Of a stretch of DNA of 64,000 nt, positions 54,918 through 63,472 are shown piece after piece. A program made the translations under genes and the position numbers. How positions within the stretch are numbered: the first letter of the stretch is position 1; each line of letters opens with the position of its first letter. Source of the DNA: Agreia sp. Leaf210 (GTDB lineage Bacteria; Actinomycetota; Actinomycetes; Actinomycetales; Microbacteriaceae); contig NZ_LMKK01000003.1 in assembly GCF_001421485.1 (NCBI RefSeq), forward strand, positions 1 through 64,000, written 5' to 3'. Under the pieces are notes generated by a model that made no database searches, was not told where the DNA came from, and saw only the letters and a program-made list of their open reading frames with translations.

Positions 54918-57900
54918 GTGAAGCATCACGACAAACAACAACAGCAATGGAGAAATCGACCCGGAACAACCACGAGAATCGTGGCGGCGGCCGGGGCCTG
55001 TCTGCTCGTGGCCGCCGGGGTCTCGGGTGCCACCTCGGCGGCGGCGGCTGATCCGGTGACTGTATCGCCGGCGCAGTCCATCGGCTCGGCAGCGGTGTCC
55101 GACGTGGCCCCTCCTGCCGAGCCGTATCGCCCCTACCTCGGGTACAGCCCCGAGAAGAACTGGATGAACGACCCCAACGGTCTCGTCTACTACGAGGGCG
55201 TCTACCACCTCTTCTACCAGTACAACCCCTTCGGCACGACCTGGGGCAACATGAGTTGGGGCCACGCCACGAGCACCGATCTCGTGCACTGGTCTGAGCA
55301 GCCGCTGGCGATTCCCCAAGATGCCGACGCGGACATCTTCTCGGGCTCCATCGTCGTAGACCACGACAACACCTCCGGTTTCGGAACGGCGGACAACCCT
55401 CCGCTGGTGGCCATGTACACGGCCGCGTACAAGACCGGCAAGCAGGCTCAGGCGCTCGCCTACAGCACCGACGCGGGCACGACCTGGACCAAGTACTCCG
55501 GCAACCCCATCCTCGATCGCGACTCGAACAACTTCAGAGACCCGCACATGTTCTGGTACGACGGCGGCTCGCCCGAGAACTCCTACTGGGTCGTGGCTAC
55601 CGTCGAGGCGACCGAACACCGCGTGCTGCTCTACCGCTCTGACAATCTGGTCGACTGGAGCTACCTCAGCGACTTCGGCCCTGCCAACGCCACGGGTGGC
55701 GTATGGGAATGCCCCGATCTCTTTCCGCTCGCCGTCGACGGCGATCCAGCCAACACCAAGTGGGTGATGGTGGTGAATCTCAACCCGGGCGCGGTGTCCG
55801 GCGGTTCTGGCGGGCAGTACTTCGTGGGTGATTTCGACGGCACCACCTTCACGTCGGACACCACGCAGCCGACCGACTCGCTGCCCGAGGGTGACCTCTT
55901 CGCTGGATTCGACGATGGCACCTACTCAGGATGGGCCGTCGACAACGAGCCGGGAAACTGGAAGAACGGACCGTTCGGAGACCAGCCGGCCGCCGGCGCG
56001 ATCGACGGACAGCAGACGGTCGTCGGCCAGGTCGGGTCTGGACTCATCAACGGATTCAACGATGGCGACTGGCCGATCGGACGCGTGTCGTCGCCGGACT
56101 TCACGATCAGCAAGGACTACGTCAACTTCCTGGTCGGAGGCGGCAAGCATGCTCACCTCGACGGCGGTCAGCTGGGCAATGAGCCGCCCGTCGGCAGTGA
56201 GCTTCTCTTCGACGGCTTCGAGTACGCGGGCACCGAGAGCGTGGTCGATCACGGGTGGACAGTGTCGGGCGACTTCGTGGCGGAGCGCAATCCTTCCACC
56301 TCGGGCGGCGACTACGCCATCGGAGCCAAACGCATCAACACCTGGGAGGGCGGGGCCAGGGGAGACGACAACACCGGAACCCTCACCTCGGGGTCTTTCA
56401 CCATCGACAAGTCCTTCGTCAGCATGCTCGTCGGGGGCGGAAAACGCGACGCGTCGAGCGGCCAGGTTCTGCAGGTCGAACTTCTCGTCGACGGAGCGGT
56501 CGTCGCGGCGGCGTCAGGCGACAACGACGGCGCCTTGAACTGGAAGAGCTGGGATGTCAGCGCGTACCAGGGCAAGCAGGCTCAGCTACGAGTGAACGAC
56601 CAGGCGACCGGCGGATGGGGCCATCTCACCCTCGACGAGGTCGTTCTGGCCGACAGCCCTGCCCTTGTGCGAAGCAGTGAGACCTCCGTCAACCTCGTCG
56701 TCGACGGCCAGGTGGCTCGAAGCTCCACCGGCAACGACAGCGAGACCCTGGACTGGTCCGCATGGGACGTCTCCGATCTCATCGGCACGACGGCACACAT
56801 CGAGGTGGTCGACAACAATCGCGCCGGATGGGGGCACGTTCTCGCCGACCAGTTCATGTTCTCGGACACGGCCGCCGCGCCCCGCATCGAGTCGTACGAC
56901 TGGCTCGACTGGGGGCGTGACTTCTATGCGGGAGTCACCTACGACAACGCGCCCGACGGCAAACGCATCATGATCGCCTGGATGAACAACTGGGAGTATG
57001 CGAACGACATCCCGACCGGCCAGTGGAGGAGCGCCATGGCTCTGCCTCGCGAGCTCTCGCTGCAGACCATCGATGGGCGTCCGCGGCTCGTCTCCGAGGT
57101 CACGCCTCAGGTCGATGGGTTGGCCAAGCCGTTCGCCGCGGTGTCGGTGCCCGCCGGTGCCGTCTCCGAGGGCACGACGGCCCTACCGGTCGACGGCGTC
57201 GGTGCGGTGTACCGGGTGGATGCCGTTCTCAAGCCGGGTACGGCGTCGAGCTTCGGGCTCGCCCTGCGCACGTCGAGCGACGGCGCGCAGTCGACACCGC
57301 TCACCTACGACACCGCATCCGGGTCGTTGAGTCTGGATCGTCGCACGTCGGGTGATGTGTCATTCAACCCGACCTTCTCGTCTGTCGAGACGGCACCCGT
57401 GGCCTTGGATAGCGATGGCCGTCTGGGGCTCGAGGTGTACGTCGACAATGCGTCGGTGCAGGCTTTCGCCCAGGGAGGCGGGACGACGATCACGGATCAG
57501 GTGTTCCCCGACCCGTCGTCGACGGGAATCTCGCTCGTGTCGAACGGAGGCTCCGCCGAGATCGAGAGCCTGACGATCACGCCGCTGTACGGCGGAATGT
57601 ACGATCCGCAGACGGTGCTCGAGACGCCCGGTGCTCCGACCTCGGTTGCGGCGACGTCGACTGAGCAGGGTGTTGCCACCATCACCTGGGCAGCGCCGGA
57701 TGACGACGGCGGATCGCCGGTCACGTCATATGTCGTGCGATCGGTCGCTGCGGACGCCAGGGCTGCGGGTCCGGTGTGCGAGGTCGCAGCGAACGAGTGC
57801 CGGGTAATCGGGCTCGAGCCCGGCTCCGTGGTGAGCTTCGCCGTGTCCGCTCGCACCGTGGTGGGAGAGGGCGCGAGCTCGGCTCCGGTCGACGTACGGA

Positions 57901-58100
57901 TCGCCGACGCATCGGGAGCGGCGCCCGGCACGCCGTCGGTCGGCGCGCCATCTGCGCCGGCGGGGGCATCGACGGGCGGGCTCGCCGCTACGGGCCTCTC
58001 GGTCGGCTCCGCCGGGGCGCTGGCGGCGCTGCTGCTCGGAGTCGGGGCGGCGACGCTGTGGGCGAGAAAGCGCGCTCGTCGCAGCCGGGCCACGAGCTGA
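54918..58100 (+). CDS. secreted, wall-anchored GH32 levanase/fructanase
   Basis: A 1060-residue exo- or endo-fructanase. Signal peptide (residues about 20-45, ending SAAAAD); GH32 propeller with nucleophile Asp in WMNDPNGL (about 82-89), FRDPHMF (about 206) and acid/base Glu in WECPDLF (about 264). An insertion of about 330 residues (326-655) splits the propeller and holds two accessory modules, one nested in the other. The propeller resumes at DWGRDFYAGVTYDN, then come the GH32 C-terminal sandwich, an FN3 domain (about 904-995) and a sorting signal LAATG (about 1022) with a hydrophobic helix and RKRARRSR. The GTG at 54918 with GAAGG upstream is chosen over a longer frame from 54825 that would cover the operator. 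Confidence 0.92.
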   Translation: MKHHDKQQQQWRNRPGTTTRIVAAAGACLLVAAGVSGATSAAAADPVTVSPAQSIGSAAVSDVAPPAEPYRPYLGYSPEKNWMNDPNGLVYYEGVYHLFYQYNPFGTTWGNMSWGHATSTDLVHWSEQPLAIPQDADADIFSGSIVVDHDNTSGFGTADNPPLVAMYTAAYKTGKQAQALAYSTDAGTTWTKYSGNPILDRDSNNFRDPHMFWYDGGSPENSYWVVATVEATEHRVLLYRSDNLVDWSYLSDFGPANATGGVWECPDLFPLAVDGDPANTKWVMVVNLNPGAVSGGSGGQYFVGDFDGTTFTSDTTQPTDSLPEGDLFAGFDDGTYSGWAVDNEPGNWKNGPFGDQPAAGAIDGQQTVVGQVGSGLINGFNDGDWPIGRVSSPDFTISKDYVNFLVGGGKHAHLDGGQLGNEPPVGSELLFDGFEYAGTESVVDHGWTVSGDFVAERNPSTSGGDYAIGAKRINTWEGGARGDDNTGTLTSGSFTIDKSFVSMLVGGGKRDASSGQVLQVELLVDGAVVAAASGDNDGALNWKSWDVSAYQGKQAQLRVNDQATGGWGHLTLDEVVLADSPALVRSSETSVNLVVDGQVARSSTGNDSETLDWSAWDVSDLIGTTAHIEVVDNNRAGWGHVLADQFMFSDTAAAPRIESYDWLDWGRDFYAGVTYDNAPDGKRIMIAWMNNWEYANDIPTGQWRSAMALPRELSLQTIDGRPRLVSEVTPQVDGLAKPFAAVSVPAGAVSEGTTALPVDGVGAVYRVDAVLKPGTASSFGLALRTSSDGAQSTPLTYDTASGSLSLDRRTSGDVSFNPTFSSVETAPVALDSDGRLGLEVYVDNASVQAFAQGGGTTITDQVFPDPSSTGISLVSNGGSAEIESLTITPLYGGMYDPQTVLETPGAPTSVAATSTEQGVATITWAAPDDDGGSPVTSYVVRSVAADARAAGPVCEVAANECRVIGLEPGSVVSFAVSARTVVGEGASSAPVDVRIADASGAAPGTPSVGAPSAPAGASTGGLAATGLSVGSAGALAALLLGVGAATLWARKRARRSRATS

Positions 58101-58199
58101 GTGAGCGTGTGCCGCGCACCGACGGGTGTGCGGCACACGGACGCGCGAGTACTCTCGGAGCGTGTCGACGATGACGGGGCACAGCAACCGGAGGTTCCC

Positions 58200-58772
58200 A
58201 TGGGCAAGCTGATCTATTCGATGATCACCTCTCTCGACGGCTACGCCATCGATGCCGACGGCGGATTCGATTTCATGGAGGTCGGCGAGGAGGAACACGA
58301 CTTCTTCGCAGGGCAGCTGCGGTCGGTGGGCACGTTCCTCTATGGCCGGCGCATGTACGAGACCATGGTCTTCTGGGAGACCGCGCATCTGCTCGAGGAG
58401 GCGCCCCCGTTCATCGTCGATTTCGCTCGCGTCTGGCAGGCCGCCGACAAGGTCGTCTACTCGACGACCTTGGAAGAGGTCACGAGCGAGCGGACGCGTA
58501 TCGAGCGCTCCTTCGATGCTGCGGCGATCCGAGAGCTCAAGGCGGCGTCCGACAGCGACATCACGATCGACGGCCCCCATCTCGCGGCTCACGCCGTTCG
58601 CGCGGGTGTCGTCGACGAGTATCAGCCCGTCCTCGCGCCGAAGACCGTCGGAGGTGGGACACCCTTCTTTCCAGCCGGCGTCCGACTCGATCTCACGTTG
58701 CTCGACCAGCATCGGCTAACGGCCGGAGGGCTCTGGCTCCGCTATGTGCCCGCTACCCACGAGGGCGCGTGA
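58200..58772 (+). CDS. dihydrofolate reductase-fold (RibD C-terminal) protein
   Basis: A 190-residue protein of the RibD_C/YyaP group. It starts KLIYSMITSLDGYAIDADGG, with GTFLYGRRMYETMVFW near residue 43 and the nucleotide-binding DGPHLAAHAVRAGVVDEYQP near 125. It binds NADPH in relatives; the substrate is unknown. ATG at 58200 follows CGGAGG. It is separated from the levanase by 99 bases and points toward the opposing methyltransferase (10-base gap). Confidence 0.83.
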   Translation: MGKLIYSMITSLDGYAIDADGGFDFMEVGEEEHDFFAGQLRSVGTFLYGRRMYETMVFWETAHLLEEAPPFIVDFARVWQAADKVVYSTTLEEVTSERTRIERSFDAAAIRELKAASDSDITIDGPHLAAHAVRAGVVDEYQPVLAPKTVGGGTPFFPAGVRLDLTLLDQHRLTAGGLWLRYVPATHEGA

Positions 58773-58782
58773 CGGGCATCGG

Positions 58783-59655
58783 CTACTCGGCGACGACCGG
58801 TCGCACGGCGACCCAGATGGCGCGGCCGGATGCGGCGGAGATCGTCGCGCGACCGGCTCGAAGACGTGTGATGGCATCATCGACCGCCTCGAGGTCGTCG
58901 GGCTCCAGGCCGTCGCCGAGCAGGGTGCGATTAAAGCCCAGCTGCAAGCCGAGGTAGCGAGCACCGTCTGGGGTGTCCGTCGATGCTGTCAGCGTGGCCT
59001 CGCTGCGCGCGATCGGTGCGAAACCGGCCGATTCGAGGGCGCGGGTCCAGTCGGCGACCACCGGGTAGCCACGCTCCGCGAGCGTGTTCACGACACGCTC
59101 ACCGAGTCGAGAGCGTTCGGTGTCGAGGTCTGCCGGTTCGTAGGTCGTCTCGCCTGTCATCTCGATCACGACGAGCGCGCCTCCGGGGCGGAGGGCGTCG
59201 AACACCTGACGAAGAAGACGAGCGGGATCACCGACATGGTGCAGTGACAGAGCCGCCCACGCCAGATCGATCCCGTCGGGCAGATCGGCGATCCAGTCGT
59301 CGTCGAGGTCGGCCAGGTGGGCCTCGACGTTCGCGGCCACGCCCGCGTCTCTCGCGGCCTCGCGCAGGCGATCGAGCATGCCGACGGATGCGTCGATGCT
59401 GTGGATTCGGGCTCCGGGGAAGCGGTGGGCGAGCGCGACGGTTCCGGTTCCGGTGCCTGCGCCCAGATCGACGATCGTGCGGGGCTCGGTGATCATCGCG
59501 TGCGAGGCCTCATCCATGGCCTGAGCCAGCACCGGTGCGCCGAACAGGGCGTCGAGATCGAGCAGTTCTTCGAGCTCGGCGTGGTGGGCGGGTGCCGGTC
59601 CGAAGCCGGGACGGTCCGGATGCGAGTGGCGGGGTGCGGGGAAGGCGTGCGTCAT
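58783..59655 (-). CDS. class I SAM-dependent methyltransferase
   Basis: A 290-residue methyltransferase. Motif I is IVDLGAGTGTGTVALAHRF near residue 62, the acidic end of beta2 is SIDASVGML, and the motif II/III region is GIDLAWAALSLHHVGDPARL followed by LRPGGALVVIEMTG. The substrate is not determined. It is divergent from the XRE-cupin gene, whose product may control it. The start codon lies 6 bases after a TAGCGT (-10-like), so the mRNA may be leaderless. Confidence 0.85.
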   Translation of the reverse strand: MTHAFPAPRHSHPDRPGFGPAPAHHAELEELLDLDALFGAPVLAQAMDEASHAMITEPRTIVDLGAGTGTGTVALAHRFPGARIHSIDASVGMLDRLREAARDAGVAANVEAHLADLDDDWIADLPDGIDLAWAALSLHHVGDPARLLRQVFDALRPGGALVVIEMTGETTYEPADLDTERSRLGERVVNTLAERGYPVVADWTRALESAGFAPIARSEATLTASTDTPDGARYLGLQLGFNRTLLGDGLEPDDLEAVDDAITRLRAGRATISAASGRAIWVAVRPVVAE

Positions 59656-59695
59656 ACGACAACGCTACGCGAGGCATCCATTTTCGACATATGAT

Positions 59696-59712
59696 CTTGC
59701 GTATGACGCAAG
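59696..59712. promoter_or_regulatory. palindrome spanning the XRE start codon
   Basis: CTTGCG-N5-CGCAAG, a perfect dyad around the ATG at 59703. Its central part CGTATGACGCA also occurs, in the opposite direction, around the start codon of the divergent methyltransferase (near 59649-59658). A -10-like TATGAT at 59690-59695 precedes it. Confidence 0.5.
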
Positions 59713-60281
59713 ACATGATCGACGACGTGGTGCGCCAGCGCATCCGAAGCCTTCGGCTGTCGCTGGGCTGGACGCTCGACACTCTCGCGAGCCGGTGCTA
59801 TCTCTCTCCGTCGACACTGAGCCGCATCGAGACCGGCCACCGGCGCATCGCCCTCGACCAGCTCGTGCCGATAGCCCAGGCGCTCGGTACGACTCTCGAT
59901 CAACTCGTCGAACCGGAGGGCGACGACGACGTGGTGATCAGGCCGGAACCCGAGACGGGCGTCGGATCGACCATCTGGCTGTTGTCTCGCGATCGCGATC
60001 GCAGGGGCGTGATGATCGCCAAGATGCGCATCACGGCGGAGCGGGAGAAGACCGAGCAGCAGGTGCACCCCGGTTACGAGTGGTTCACGGTTCTCCAGGG
60101 GGTCCTCACCTTGCGCCTGGGCGAACGGACCATTCTCGTGCGCGAGGGCCAGGCGGCGGAGTTCTCGACGATGACACCGCACGCGCTCGAAGCTAATGAC
60201 GGGCCCGTCGAGCTGCTCACGATCTTCGATCACGATGGAGAGCGCGCGCACCTACCCGGTCATCGACCGGCGAAGAGGTAG
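59703..60281 (+). CDS. XRE-family HTH regulator with cupin domain
   Basis: A 192-residue regulator. An N-terminal Cro/C1-type HTH (TLDTLASRCYLSPSTLSRIE, about residues 22-41) is joined to a C-terminal cupin_2 domain (about 105-175; HPGYEWFTVLQGVLTLRLG and FSTMTPHALEA). Such proteins sense small ligands and control adjacent genes, here probably the divergent methyltransferase and itself. There is no Shine-Dalgarno sequence. TATGAT ends eight bases before the ATG, consistent with a leaderless transcript. The 3' end overlaps the opposing EamA gene by 30 bases. Confidence 0.87.
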   Translation: MTQDMIDDVVRQRIRSLRLSLGWTLDTLASRCYLSPSTLSRIETGHRRIALDQLVPIAQALGTTLDQLVEPEGDDDVVIRPEPETGVGSTIWLLSRDRDRRGVMIAKMRITAEREKTEQQVHPGYEWFTVLQGVLTLRLGERTILVREGQAAEFSTMTPHALEANDGPVELLTIFDHDGERAHLPGHRPAKR

Positions 60282-61193
60282 GCCCGATCGGTTCTGCCGC
60301 GGCAGCGTCGTGGCCGGAGCGGCGGCCAACAGCACGAGCACGAGGCCGATCACGGCCAGTCCTGCCCACCCGAGCGGAGTCAGTCGTTCGCCGATGACGA
60401 GTACGGCGAGCAGGGTGGCGACGGCGGGCTCGGCGATCGTGATCGTGGTGGCCGTGCTCGCCGGCACCCGGGCCAGGCCGATTCCGAAGAGCACGTAACC
60501 GAGGAACATCGGCACGAGCGCCATATACCCGGCGACGGCGAAGGCCTGCGATGACGCGAGCAACGGAGCCCCCGTGATCACGAGCACCGGAACCAGGAGC
60601 AGCCCTCCCATCCCGAAGACGGCGCCCATCGCCGCGCCGCGGCTCACCCCCTCGTGCATCAGTCGGTGCGCCGCCCACGAGTAGACGGCGTAGGTCGTGC
60701 CCGCGAGCAATCCGAGCACGATGCCCCAGACGGTGCCCGAGACAGAGGCTGCAGGGCCGTCGAGTCTCGCCGCGCACAGCATGACGCTGCCGATCACGCC
60801 CAGGCCGGCCGCGAGCATCCACCACCGACTCAGGGCGCGGCGGTCGACGACGCGTTCGAGGATGCCAGACGCCAGGGGTGCGGAGGCGAGGGAGACGACA
60901 GAGCCCACGGCGACTCCCGCCAGATGCATCGAGCTGTAGAAGGCGAGCGGGTAGACGGCCACGGAGACGGCGCCGAGAAGCACGATGCCGATCCGTGCAC
61001 GAAGAGCGACGCGTGCTGCGCGCAGGGCGGGCAGCGCGACGGCAGCCTGCAACAGCCCGCCGATCCCCAACGCCGCGGATCCGATCGCCACGGGGCCCGC
61101 GGAGGGGGCGAAGGTCGCGGCGGTACCGGTGGTTCCCCACAGCACCGAGGTCACGAGGATGGCTGCCACGCCGACGAGGCGGGGCCTCGTCAC
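60252..61193 (-). CDS. EamA-family (DMT) transporter
   Basis: A 313-residue membrane protein with about ten helices in two EamA repeats (LVGVAAILVTSVLWGTTGTA at the start; GIVLGLLAGTTYAVYSWAAH for the second). It probably exports a small metabolite. The GTG start at 61193 overlaps the YqjF gene stop by four bases, so it is translationally coupled to it. Its 3' end overlaps the XRE gene tail to tail by 30 bases. Confidence 0.87.
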   Translation of the reverse strand: MTRPRLVGVAAILVTSVLWGTTGTAATFAPSAGPVAIGSAALGIGGLLQAAVALPALRAARVALRARIGIVLLGAVSVAVYPLAFYSSMHLAGVAVGSVVSLASAPLASGILERVVDRRALSRWWMLAAGLGVIGSVMLCAARLDGPAASVSGTVWGIVLGLLAGTTYAVYSWAAHRLMHEGVSRGAAMGAVFGMGGLLLVPVLVITGAPLLASSQAFAVAGYMALVPMFLGYVLFGIGLARVPASTATTITIAEPAVATLLAVLVIGERLTPLGWAGLAVIGLVLVLLAAAPATTLPRQNRSGLPLRRSMTG

Positions 61194-61930
61194 ACCGCGC
61201 CGTTCATGCTGCCGAGGCCGAAGCGCGCATCCACGCCGGGGCTGAACAGAACCGAGTCGGGTGCGGCGTCGACGATGCCCGGAAGCCCAGCGGCCGCGCA
61301 GAGTTCATCGTGCAGCGCGGTGACCCGGGCCGGATGGAGTACCCAGGGCTCGTGCTCGTTCGGAAGCCACAGGGTGCGGCCGAAGCGTTCTTGAAACAGT
61401 CCCCAGCGAGCGGTCAAGAACAGGGAGAGTGCGTCGTCGACCGTGCGCGTCTCATCGACCGCCACGTCGAGGCGGAAGCGTGGCTCCGGTGACCCGGGGC
61501 GCAGACCTCGCCGACGGGATGCGTACTGCCACCCGCCCGCGATCTGCCGCTGATCAGACCGCGCCCAGATGTAAGGGAGCCCGAAAAGGGCGCGGGCCGC
61601 GATCACGGCGGGCAGGCTGGATGCCTCGAGCGAGCGGAACACAACGCCCCGGCGTCCGGCCGCGTCGACGCCGTAGAGCCGCACGTTGACCTCGGTGAAC
61701 GACCCCCAGCGCGAGGTCGGGGGCAGCGGGCCGATGCGCGCATCGCCGAGGCGGAAGGCGATGAGCCCCACCCACGCCGAGCCGTCGAAGAGATCGGGCA
61801 CGACACCAGGCGGAAGGAGGGGTGCGACGATCGTGGGGTCGACCCGCCAGTGAACGAATGCGACCTGGCGCCATTCCTGGGCGGCGACGACGCCTCCGCG
61901 AAGTGGGGGAGCCGTGCGTGAGAGCTCCAT
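61190..61930 (-). CDS. YqjF-family (DUF2071) protein
   Basis: A 246-residue protein with the family pattern WRQVAFVHWRVDPTIVAPLL near residue 20, PDLFDGSAWVGLIAFRL near 48 and TEVNVRLYGVDAAGRRGVVF near 85. The fold is related to acetoacetate decarboxylase, but activity is unknown. It is the middle gene of a three-gene operon, overlapping the nuclease stop by one base and the EamA start by four. Confidence 0.85.
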   Translation of the reverse strand: MELSRTAPPLRGGVVAAQEWRQVAFVHWRVDPTIVAPLLPPGVVPDLFDGSAWVGLIAFRLGDARIGPLPPTSRWGSFTEVNVRLYGVDAAGRRGVVFRSLEASSLPAVIAARALFGLPYIWARSDQRQIAGGWQYASRRRGLRPGSPEPRFRLDVAVDETRTVDDALSLFLTARWGLFQERFGRTLWLPNEHEPWVLHPARVTALHDELCAAAGLPGIVDAAPDSVLFSPGVDARFGLGSMNGAV

Positions 61931-62811
61931 TACGAGGCTGCCTTCTCGAGAGTGATGTCGCCGTCGTTGCGCAGCCTCACCCAACCGGTTCGAGGTGACC
62001 CGTCGGCTCGGCCGGCCAGCACCGGAGCCATGACGTCTGCCATGACGAGCTCTCCGAAATCGAGGCCCGTCAGGCTCTCCACGTCTTCGACGGGAACCTG
62101 GTAGCTGAGGTACGGTCCGAGCGGCGGCGGACCCCCGTCGATGAGGGCCTGCGCGCTCGCATCGTTGAGGTCGATGTCGACGAGTTGAGATGACTGATCC
62201 AGCACGAAGGCGGCCGCTCGGAGCGAGGCGATGCCATCGACGGCAGTGGTCCAGGCGGCCACTTTCCAGAACGCCTGCGGGATGCCCACACCGCGGTACA
62301 GCGGATCGTTCAGGGCGAGGACGGGAGAGGTGAAGACGCTGATCCGATTGCGGTTCGTCTGGGCGTAGGCAAGCACGTGGTCTTCCAGCCCGAGCCACAA
62401 CTCCTTCGACTGGTTGAAGTCGCCGGCCTGCGGTGCCGCGTTCGGATAGGCGAAGGTGTCGAGGTTCGCCTGCTCCGCCGTCGCACGGTCTCCCCACACC
62501 GGATCTCTGCGCCGCACCAGGTGACCTCGGTCGAGGTCGTTGCGCGCGTACACGGCCTCTCCGACCTGTTCGTCCTCGGGGATCCTGTCATCGAGGTGCC
62601 AGTCGTCACCGCGCTCGATGTCGGTCAGTGCGTCGCCGTCGATGTTCACCCCCGTCGAGCGTGCGAGCCGTCTCACCGGATCGAGAAGGACGCTGAAGTG
62701 CGTGTAGCGCAGCTCTCGGAGGGGCGTTCCGGCCGTCGGCGCGGGTAGCGCTACAGGAACGGCGAGAAAGTCGGATCGGTACCCTGCGCGCTCCGGTGTC
62801 ATGGCATCCAT
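61930..62811 (-). CDS. DNA/RNA non-specific endonuclease (NUC1 type)
   Basis: A 293-residue beta-beta-alpha-metal nuclease. The catalytic motif NDLDRGHLVRRRDPVWG (His about residue 106) and the metal-ligand Asn segment FAYPNAAPQAGDFNQSKE with the following WLGLEDHV match the NucA/NUC1 family, whose members cut single- and double-stranded DNA and RNA. No signal peptide is seen with either start (62811 or the ATG at 62802), which is unusual for a potent nuclease. No nearby inhibitor gene is recognised. It heads an operon with YqjF and EamA genes. Confidence 0.8.
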   Translation of the reverse strand: MDAMTPERAGYRSDFLAVPVALPAPTAGTPLRELRYTHFSVLLDPVRRLARSTGVNIDGDALTDIERGDDWHLDDRIPEDEQVGEAVYARNDLDRGHLVRRRDPVWGDRATAEQANLDTFAYPNAAPQAGDFNQSKELWLGLEDHVLAYAQTNRNRISVFTSPVLALNDPLYRGVGIPQAFWKVAAWTTAVDGIASLRAAAFVLDQSSQLVDIDLNDASAQALIDGGPPPLGPYLSYQVPVEDVESLTGLDFGELVMADVMAPVLAGRADGSPRTGWVRLRNDGDITLEKAAS

Positions 62812-62920
62812 CGGCCCAGTCAACCACCTGCGCACCTCGCAAACGGCCCCTCTTTCGATCATCGTCGGAATTCGTGCGGCGGGGTGTCCGCCGCCCGGCC
62901 CGAGGTCTACCGTGAGCGTC

Positions 62921-63466
62921 ATGCACGATGATGCCGCTTCTGTTCGTTCTCGCGCCGCGCTGAGTGATCTCCTGGCGTCATGGACGACGATTCCCGCGTT
63001 CCTGTGTGACCGCTTCTTCACAGTGCTGGCGTCGAACGCCGCCGCCGCCGCGTTGAGCCAGGGTTTCACAGAGGGCACCAACCTGGCGCGGTTCGCGTTT
63101 CTCGAGCCCGACGTCGATCGAGGGCACGCCAATTGGCACGAGGCGTCGGCGCAGATGGCGGCGCTGCTGAGGGAGTCGCTCGACGAGCACGAGCCGGACA
63201 GCGCTGTCGACACGATCGTGGGGGAGCTCTCGGTGCACAGTCGAGACTTCTCGGTCGCCTGGGCCGATGAATCACGCCGTGCGACGAGTCGAGGGATCGT
63301 GCCGTTCGACGACAGCCCGGTCGGTCGGATCACCTGCTCGTACTACATGTTGACCGTGCCCGAGAGCGACGACGATGTGCTCTTCATCTGGCAGCCGGTC
63401 GACGAGGTCTCTCGCAGCAGGCTCGACGAGCTCATCGAGCGGAGAAGAACCTCGGAATCGAACTGA
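62921..63466 (+). CDS. stand-alone MmyB-type ligand-binding domain protein
   Basis: A 181-residue protein matching the sensor half of MmyB-like XRE regulators: IPAFLCDRFFTVLASNAAAA, NLARFAFLEPDV, NWHEASAQMAALLRESL, then IVGELSVHSRDFSVAW and a closing LIWQP-like FIWQPVDEVSRSRLDEL. The N-terminal HTH normally fused to this domain is missing: only about 25 residues precede it. Starting further upstream (to 62801) adds no HTH. It is divergent from the nuclease gene and six bases from the opposing PucR-type gene. Confidence 0.75.
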   Translation: MHDDAASVRSRAALSDLLASWTTIPAFLCDRFFTVLASNAAAAALSQGFTEGTNLARFAFLEPDVDRGHANWHEASAQMAALLRESLDEHEPDSAVDTIVGELSVHSRDFSVAWADESRRATSRGIVPFDDSPVGRITCSYYMLTVPESDDDVLFIWQPVDEVSRSRLDELIERRRTSESN

Positions 63467-63472
63467 CGACGA

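Noticed and set aside
58783-63466. Restriction-modification or toxin-antitoxin system made of the methyltransferase, XRE regulator and nuclease
   Set aside because: The methyltransferase lacks DNA methylase motifs and resembles small-molecule enzymes; the XRE protein has a cupin sensor; the nuclease lies in a different operon.
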